Source: Pycnopodia helianthoides (Eukaryota; Echinodermata; Asteroidea; Forcipulatida; Asteriidae). Taken from it: DNA of 64,000 nucleotides. Below are positions 53,401-62,400 of this stretch, in pieces. A program made the translations under genes and the position numbers. How positions within the stretch are numbered: position 1 is the stretch's first letter; every line of letters starts with the position of its first letter. The stretch covers positions 17,576,302 to 17,640,301 of the forward strand of contig CM063243.1 in assembly GCA_032158295.1 (NCBI GenBank). Direction: 5' to 3'. The notes beneath the pieces are model-generated. The model saw only the letters and a list, made by a program, of their open reading frames with translations, was not told where the DNA came from and ran no database searches.

Positions 53401-56400
53401 AGTACTCTGGGTTCTTCTACATGCACTGGAGTGGTATTTTGCTCAAGGCCACAAGTGCCATGACTGGGACTCGAACCAACACTCTGCTGGCCCGAAACAC
53501 CAGAGCTCAAGTACAGTGCTCTTAACCGCTCGGCCATGACATGCCACATGATTTGCACATTGTTGTACTTGCAAGTTTACTAGTACTAGCTACTTCCTAA
53601 GTGTCTTGCACATGGAAACAAGTGTCAAGACCGGGACTCGAACCAACACCCCACCACTCAGAAACACCAGAGTCCGAGTCACGACAGAGGCCACGACACG
53701 CCAACACCTTCTCATTCCCCCCAGTCCCTCCGACCAAAGGAGTACATTACTTCTTTTCATCATTCCTTACCAGCTGCTGCTGCTTTCTTGACGGCCTTTT
53801 CCTTCTCAGCTTTCAGGTCCTTGGCGGATGGGAGCTTGACTGTCTCTGCAGTGAACACCTCCACTGGTTTCATCTCAGTCGCACTCAGAAAACCTTTACC
53901 GGGATCTTTAGTCTGACAAATAAACAAATTATTAACAAAAACATTTCTTAATGACAATACCGTTTGACTCTGCATGATTTTTGCGCTGTTAAAAATATTA
54001 ATGCCATCTAGACACACATCTGACTATTCTGTCAGAAATGACAAATTTTCTCCAGTAACAGCCAAGATAAAATACAACTAACTTGTATTGATCATTATGA
54101 TCAAAGTCATCTTCAACAACAATAATAATAGAATACTCAATTTTTATTTAATGCTTTATCTACAGGCATCTCAAACGCTCATCATTTTATTGACGGGTAT
54201 GCAGAGCTATATTTGAATGATGAGCTCCATTTACATAGCACCTTGTAAGGGTTTACAAGGTGATGTGGCACAATCTGCAGCAACTGCCAGAAACGCCAGG
54301 GCAAATCCCTTCTCTTAACGATAAGTGTACTGGGTTCTTTTAGGTGCATTACACAACACATGGGACCTACGGGCTTTGTGCCCCATCCAAAAGAACATAG
54401 CAATAACGGTCAAGTGTTTTGCTCAACGACACAAATACTGGATTGGAACCACCCCCCTCCCCTGCTGATCAGAACACCAGAGCCCGAGTCCAGAACACCA
54501 GAGCCCGAGTCCAGAACACCAGAGCCCGAGTCTAGAACACCAGAGCCCGAGTCCAGAACACCAGAGCCCGAGTCCAGAACACCAGAGCCCGAGTCCAGAA
54601 CACCAGAGCCCGAGTCCAGCACACCAGAGCCCAAGTCTAGAACACCAGAGCCTGAGTCCAGAACACCAGAGCCTGAGCCCTAACACCAGAGCCCAAGTCC
54701 AGAACACCAAAGCCCAAATCCAGAACACCAGAGCCTGAGTCCAGAACACCAGAGCCCGAGTCCAGAACACCAGAGCCTGAGTCCAGAACACCAGAACCCA
54801 CACTCTGACAACACCAGAAATTGAGTCCGATGCACTAGCCCACTCGGCCACGACACCCCACACAATGAAACAATGTGGTGGAAAGATTAACAGAGAAAAT
54901 CTTCCCCTTAAAAAAAACACACAGAGGGACTGACGAAGGAAAGTAACTTACCTTTGTGAATCGTTTTTGCTTAGTGGATCCCCTCATTTGGTTCTTCTTT
55001 CCCTTCACGTCGTTGTTAAGAGCTTTGGCCTTGGCAAGCCCATCCTCCAGAAACTTCTCAAACTGGTACTCGGACACCTGAGAAAAAATCAAGTACTCCG
55101 ATAAAACAAGGCCGAGAAAGAGTTGATGATAGCGGTGAGATTACCATAAGTGATGGAAATATCAACTGAGTAGTTCATTTATCATACACTTAAAGGCAAA
55201 GTATACCTTTGGTTTTTGGGACCATTTGATTGTTTTAATCCTATATAAATGTAGATATATACAATAAAACTAACCTGTGAAAATTTAATTTGAAATATCG
55301 CCAAAATCTGCAGCGAATAATGTCCACGCATAAAGAATAATCCCTAATAGGAATACACGATCTGAGAAACGTTTCCGACAGAAACGTTTCTCGGATTCAA
55401 TTTTGGGGGGATAAAAACTGACATATTTTTCCATATCCACATTATTTTGTTTTGAAATATTTCTCAAAATGCTTTATACCATCAAAAGTTGCTGTACCTC
55501 TAACCAAGTCAGTTTTTATTGCCATTAATTTTTGAGAGTGATTACCAATCGTGTACCTTCCCTTTAAGGAGAAAAGATAGCACAGCACTCCACAGGTTTG
55601 TTTCTTCTTTTATAGACTGTGCAAGTCTTGCGCCTATTCAAACATTGGGACCTGTTAAAGTGCGCATTAAAGCAATGTAAGTAGGACCAAAGTGGTCCCA
55701 AAAATGTTTGGACAACCGCGGGACCTGCATGGTCTATTGACACTTAGTCTTTTGGTATAATTCTGAGTTAACAAGTCTGGTCCTAGTATCCTTCTGAAGC
55801 TATATTTGTAGATATACGGTATACAAAAAAATAAAATAAATACACAGTCCTAAAAAGATTTTCATGTTCAGAGTAGAATTCTTCCACGCTAACCATTCCA
55901 GCTTTCACCTGAAGACAATCAGAGCTTACTGATCAAAATAACAAGTTGTTACACCACCGATTCTTTTCAGAACCACAACTCATAGAAAGAGACTGTTGAT
56001 GTACATGATGTTACTGCAAACCTGACTAGATTATATCGCCACCATGGAAAGTTTCAAATCCTACTCATGTACATGGTGTCTCTGCAACTCTTACTAGATC
56101 TTATCTCCACCATGCAAAGTTTCAAATCCTACTCATGAACATGGTGTTACCTCAAACCATACTAGATTATATAGATCCAAAAGCAAAGATTCAAATTCTA
56201 CTCATGTACATGGAGTCTCCGCAAACCGTACTAGATCGTATCTCCACCACGGAAAGTTTCAAATCCTACTCATGTACATGGTGTCTCTGCAAACCTTGCT
56301 AAATTGTATATCGCCACCATGCAAACTTTCAAATCCTACTTACGAATAATAATTGCTACAAACCTCGGGCATATCACAGACTTTGGTCTCGCTGACGGGG

Positions 56401-59400
56401 GAGATGTGCTCCAGAATCCTGAGGGAGAGCTGGAAGAAAATTCCCCACAGTTCACACGTGGAGCAAGGGCCGATAGTCTTAGGCTGCTGCTGCTGGGGTT
56501 GGAATTTACCCGACCTAGGGTTGGTGCATTTGTGAGCCTCCAACCAAGTCATGGAGAGCATATGGGTCAGCAGAGAGACAAAGTCTTTGGATTGGCTGTT
56601 CTCCATGCCCTGATGGAACGGCAGGAACTGAAGCTCACACTGGAGAGAAAGGTTTGTCAATTTTTATCATTGCAGTAGCTGCTGCTAATATTTGTATTAT
56701 TATTAGTTTTAAAGTATTGTCCGCATTTCGCGCGTTTCATCATGCAATTCGCAAGTATCTGCCTGGTACCCTAGCTTGTGTCTGGTACCCTAGCTTGTGC
56801 CTGGTACCCTAGCTTGTGCACAGAGAGAACCCTAATGCGACTCAACCCACAGCCTCAACCGCTAATTCGGTCACGGCTTTAAAGTATTATGAAAGGTGAA
56901 TATTCAATCTGCACTTCAAATTTAACTGTTTCCTTAATACAGTGACCTTTACCAAGAGCGTTGCTATCACCCCTAAAAAATATAAAAGGCCCGGAAAAAC
57001 TTCATGCAAAAGACCTTATGCACATGACGTCATTTGAGTAGGACGCCCTCGCCTAGAGGTCAAAAGCAGGTTGTTCATTGGCCCATCATGTGCGCCGCGC
57101 GTACAAATCTGTGCGTTTCCGCTGTTTCATCAACGGTTTACATCAAAGACGGCGGCCGGGATGACGTCAATGCATAAGGTCTATACCAAACTGTATACTA
57201 CTAACCTTGCTACACGGGACACCAACACGTTACATTGAAGGTAGCCTGGTAATCGTGCACACATGTACATAACACACTGTCTATATGACAGGATGACAAA
57301 ACTACCAGCACCACACCAAATCATGCATTGATTCTAAGGGGGATAGGGAAACCAAAATGTCAACAGCAGTGATACATCAATAAATCCCCCACGGGTAGCA
57401 ATAGATAGGTTGCAGTATGACGTAAGTCGGCCATCTTTACGGGCAGTTTAGAACAAACAGTCGTGCGTTGCGTGTGAGAACGGCGTGCAACACGCGCGCA
57501 TTTCACGAAACTCATTGCAGGATTGGTCAGTGAACAATGCGGCTGCGTTAATAAGTTGAGCGTTTGACGCACCTGCAAGCCAAAATGCAAATTTGCCCGT
57601 AAAGATGGGGTCTACTGGGAACTATCTATATAATACCCTGAACATTTATGAAGATTGTCCGTTGGTACAGACTGTGCAAGTCTTGTGCATTTTCAAACAT
57701 TGGGACTTGTTAAGGTGTGCGAGTTTGTTTCCGTCACGCATTGAAGCAATGTGGGAGGGACCAAGGTGGGCCCAAAATTGTTTGAATACGTGCAAGACTT
57801 GCACCGTCTATACAAATCTTTGTCAATTAATCAACACAATAAAACTAAACTCTACTCATGAAAATCGATTGTTTTGGTCAGGTCATGCAATCACAAATCC
57901 GCAGGCCTGCATACTGGTTATAGGCATGCTCACTGGAAGAAAGAAAGCAACAACTAGTTTAAAATAATTAGTAGTCCGACTTCTGCAGACATTATGATGA
58001 TGGTATCGCACCGAGAAAGAGTAACATCAAAAGACTGTGCGAGTCTCGAGTGCATTCCAACGTTGTGCCCCGTGAAAATGAAAAAAAATGTGGCGTGTCT
58101 GGCCCTTTGGTTTCCTTGACACTTGGAAGTAATGTACACAGGTTCTTCTCAAGGTGTTTTGATACACATGAGACTTCCATGGTCAATTGCAGCATGCCAT
58201 ACATGTATAAATCCACGTAACGCTTATTTTTGTACAAGGCAATGTTTCATTCGAGCGGTAAGGTTTTTTTAACCATGTAGGGAAAGAGGAATTCTGAAAT
58301 GAGACGTTTACAAAAAAAAAATTGACAGACGGTGGAACAAAACATATGATTTGATTCCATCCTACCTGGATGACAAGCATATCTAACATGAGCACAAAGC
58401 ATCTCAAGATCTGCTCCTCGTCTTGCTCCTGGATCGGCCCATCATCCGGGGAGGATCGATAGTCACAAACGGCAGCTCCACAGGAACACCTCCCACCTCA
58501 CCCATGACCCCAATAACGCCACCGATGACCCCGCCTTCCTCTGCCAGCCCTCCCGGAGGGTAGGCCAACGGGGGAGGCGGCGGGGTACGCAGGGTAGCTC
58601 AGTGGGAGGTGAAGGGGGGTACTGTGGGTGGCTCGACCAATAACCTCCTCCGCGGGTAGTTGGATGTTGTCGACGGGAGGGATTGGCGATGGTTGGTTGG
58701 CTTTCTGGTGTTGGTCTTTACGCTGCTTAGCGAGTTGGATCTTAGACATGGAGGTGAGGCCGTCACTGAAGATGCTTAGGAGCAACTTCAGCGGGATGAC
58801 AATATCTGTCTCTGTCAGGATCTGGGAGCAAAAGGAGTAACATTTAGTTTGTAACTTGGAATTAAGATATAAAACTACTGTGATTCATTTTCAAAGAAAA
58901 GAGTGAACAAAAATAATTATATCCCTATAAATATTATTATAAATATGTGCCACCTCACCTTGTATCTCTTGTATTATGTTGCTTCTTCTCGTAAAATCAT
59001 TCTTAACAATCTCTACCAGATTTGATAATTTTGTGCACGAGTGTGTCAATTATGGCCCTTTTCGAATTCACGGCTTCGGCTCCAAAATCGGCTCAGGCTA
59101 GCTAGGCTCCCTCAATTATTTTAACTTACGCATGCTTTGCGGTCAGGGTTTCAGACAAGAAAACTGAGCCTGAAGCCCAATCCGGAGCCGAAGCGTGGAT
59201 TCGAAAAGGGCCTATGATCGCTTGGCCTTGACATGCCAATTTGATCCCAAATGCAATACTGTGGGCAACACTGATAATCTTCATAATAACATTTAAAAAA
59301 TACACAATCTCTACGTCTTCACCTGCAGCCACAAGAGGGCTTTCTCTTGGTCGTTGGCAGCCATTCCTCGAAACCGGCAAGCGACAAAATTGAAGAGCTT

Positions 59401-62400
59401 CTCAGTGGAGAAGGGCAAGGGGGACATATCAACATCAAAGAGTCTACACAAGACGTCTTGGAGCTGAGGTATCTCTTCATCCGGTATGTCATTGCAGATG
59501 CACTCCATCCAATGTGGCATAATGTAATCCCATACCTTAAACGGTAAACACAACATTGGTAAGATTGAAATACAAAAGCTCACAGATTTGAAAGGAGGGG
59601 GTGGACAACATTGGTAAGAAACCACAAGGGAAACTGACTGGGAAAATTTTAAATAGTTTGGGGTTAATAAAGAAAATTGACTAGAGCGGGATTTGAACCA
59701 ACTGACCTCCGGATTAACGTGCCGGCGCTCTACAAACTGGGTTATCATATCCCTATGTTGGCTGTCTCCCTATTTTGTCAATATCGTTGGTCGAGGTTGC
59801 CAGTCAGAAGCCATACAACCATTAACAGCCGTGTAGCCAGGGATCACACCCAAGTTTACGATACAACCTGGGAAGCGGCAGCCAGGGGTCACCTTAGAGG
59901 GATGCAATTGTTTTATTTCAAATGTCAAGTTATTAACCACAAGGAAAAATTTTTATAATTTGGGGTTGAACAAAGAAAAATCAGGATTGAAAATACAAAA
60001 GTTCACAGATTTTAAGGGGTGTGGACATTATTGGTAAGATTGAAAATATAAATGTTCACCAGCTTGCACATAACTTACACGGTATAAAGACATACATAGA
60101 AAACTTCCCTTGAGATATTTTTGCTTTTGAAATGCTTCAGTTTTTGAGAAACTAGTAAAACAATTTGTGCAGAACAAAAATTTGAAAACAGTGAAAACAC
60201 ATGGGTTTTTTCACTCCTTTCTCATGATGCCGATAGTGATCGAGCCTAAACTTTCACAGGTTTGCTATTTCATGTTTATGGTGGGTTGCTTAAAGTGTGG
60301 CTACCGTCTTTGACAACTATTAATGTTGTCCAAGTGCTTTAAGACACAAACAAAGTTCAAAACAGTCTTATAAAACACAAAACATACCAGGATTTATCGT
60401 ACATTGAAGCAGGGCAAAACTAAACTAGGTTTTGAGGACATCCTGAAAACAGGAAAAATTCCTGAGAAAGCACACACCTGTGTACAGAGATCTTCTGTTT
60501 GTCATCAGAATCAATGAAAAGTGGCCACATTGCAGCTGAGGGTCGGTTATGGACAGCTAAATATGCTTACCTCAAATGTGACCGAGTTGTATGGTGTAGA
60601 CTGAACACTTTTCTCAGCCCCCCAAGAAGCTCCGTTATCCTACTGCACAAACTGTCACTGTGGTCAAACAAACAATGAATTCAGGTTAATGACACCTCAA
60701 TGCAAATAATGGAGGCGTGTATGTTAGCAAAGAGCTGACCAAAGGAAAAAACAGTTTACTGGAAAATGTTGCTTCTCATTTGCCTTAAGACGTCTTGCTT
60801 TTAGAGGTGTTGCCGGAAAAGCAATTTATTTCGAACAGAATAATGTTACTTAAACATATAAAGAGGATAGTAACTGTTACTATTTTCAGCTGATACGTTA
60901 TTTCTAAACTACAAACTTTTACATGAACAAGGTAGTACAAAACACATCCCTTAACATCAAGGTTAACCTGGCTTTTTTTTCCCCCCCACTTTCTGTCAAA
61001 GAATTTACAAACAACCAAAATCTGTGTGCAGTTTACTTACTAGTCACCTCCAACCTTGGCGTAGTCGGGAGGTTGTGGCAGCAAGCAGGACACAAAGACG
61101 TTGAAGTGACTCTTGAGTATCCTTATCAACCAAGTGGTGACATACTGAGTGATAAACACAGACAAAAAACCTGTCATTTTGGGTTTGAGGTAGCCTTCAT
61201 CAAGGCTATTATTTGGTTTTACCCTTTCACTAATGTGTGTAAAGCACTGTATACTCAGTACTTCCCCCGAGTTCTGTGAAAAAACATCCACAGGCATATT
61301 ACTCGGGTGAGATTCGAACTCTCGACCTTTGCCATTCTAGAGCAGATGTCTTACCAACTAGACCACCAAGATTGCCCGGTAGCTAGAGGCAGTTCGAATC
61401 CTATAATTTAGCAGCGGGTACCGCAACAATTTAATAGATGTTAAATTTGCACTTGAGATAAAGAATGTTATTTGGTTTTACCCTTTCACCGATGTGTGTA
61501 AAGCACTGTATACTCAGTACTTCCCCCGAGTTCTGTGAAAAAAATCCACAGGCATATTACTCGATGTAAACATTACACCAAGGCTGTCTTGCACTACCCC
61601 TTTGCCCAACGGTGTTCATCCACGAATAGAGAGGATAATACGCAGTCGTACACACCGAGTCCAAGCACCCAGTCCGTCGATCGGTACAATACACACGCAC
61701 ATGGAGTCCGTCAGGATCACACACGCATACAATCCACACACAGAGTCCATCAGGACAACAGCCTTGATTCCCTCTGCAACCCGAAAGCTCAAGTGTTTCT
61801 TTATTTTACGTTGGATTTCCAACAGATTTTTTATATGCAAGATGGAGGCGGTTCATTTTATATGATGGCCAATCACAGGCTCGTAGCTTTGACTGAAAAT
61901 GGAGGCCTACAAAACATTTGAAAGCCTACAACAATACAACAGAGAAAGTACTCCTGCCCCCCCCCCACCCCACTCAAGACTTGTTTCTTATATTGACCCA
62001 GACAAAAATTGACGCAATTTTTTAGCATTCACATGCTTGAGAGTTCAGCAAACATTAGGCATCAAAATAATAGAATTGTAAACCTAACTTACATCTGCCT
62101 TAAGACTTTCCAAAGCAACGCTGTCTGTAACAGGAGAAAAAGAAAAAAATTCACACAATGTTGAAAAAGAGTTCAATTATTAATTCAAGCAGAAGTGAGA
62201 GTCATTGCTGACAAAAAAAGTCTGAAAATATGATCGACTTTGTAAGAGGCAGGTTGAAAACATGGCATTTCCACCCTTTGGTAACCCCTGGAGTTAAAGT
62301 TTTCCATCCCTAGCACTAGAAACGTTGGGCGTGCAGCAGATACCTATGCATGTAACGCATGGACTTACCAAGAGGATAGAGTCTGCAGAAAAAAACTGCA

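Noticed and set aside
54360..54920. Long repetitive open frames (TPEPESR-type and SGLGLWC-type) on both strands
   Set aside because: They are translations of the 21-bp minisatellite; the unit is a multiple of three, so all frames stay open.
58441..58640. Small intron inside UNC79 exon a7 to explain the frame change
   Set aside because: GT/AG pairs that restore the first shift (for example ACCCACA|GTACCC to GGCAG|AGGAAG) leave the second uncorrected, and the remaining distance is too short for another intron.
61048..61054. Alternative donor GGAG|GTGACT for exon a4
   Set aside because: Phase 1 at that point would read a stop at the start of exon a5, whereas AAG|GTTGGA at 61055 keeps frame and homology.
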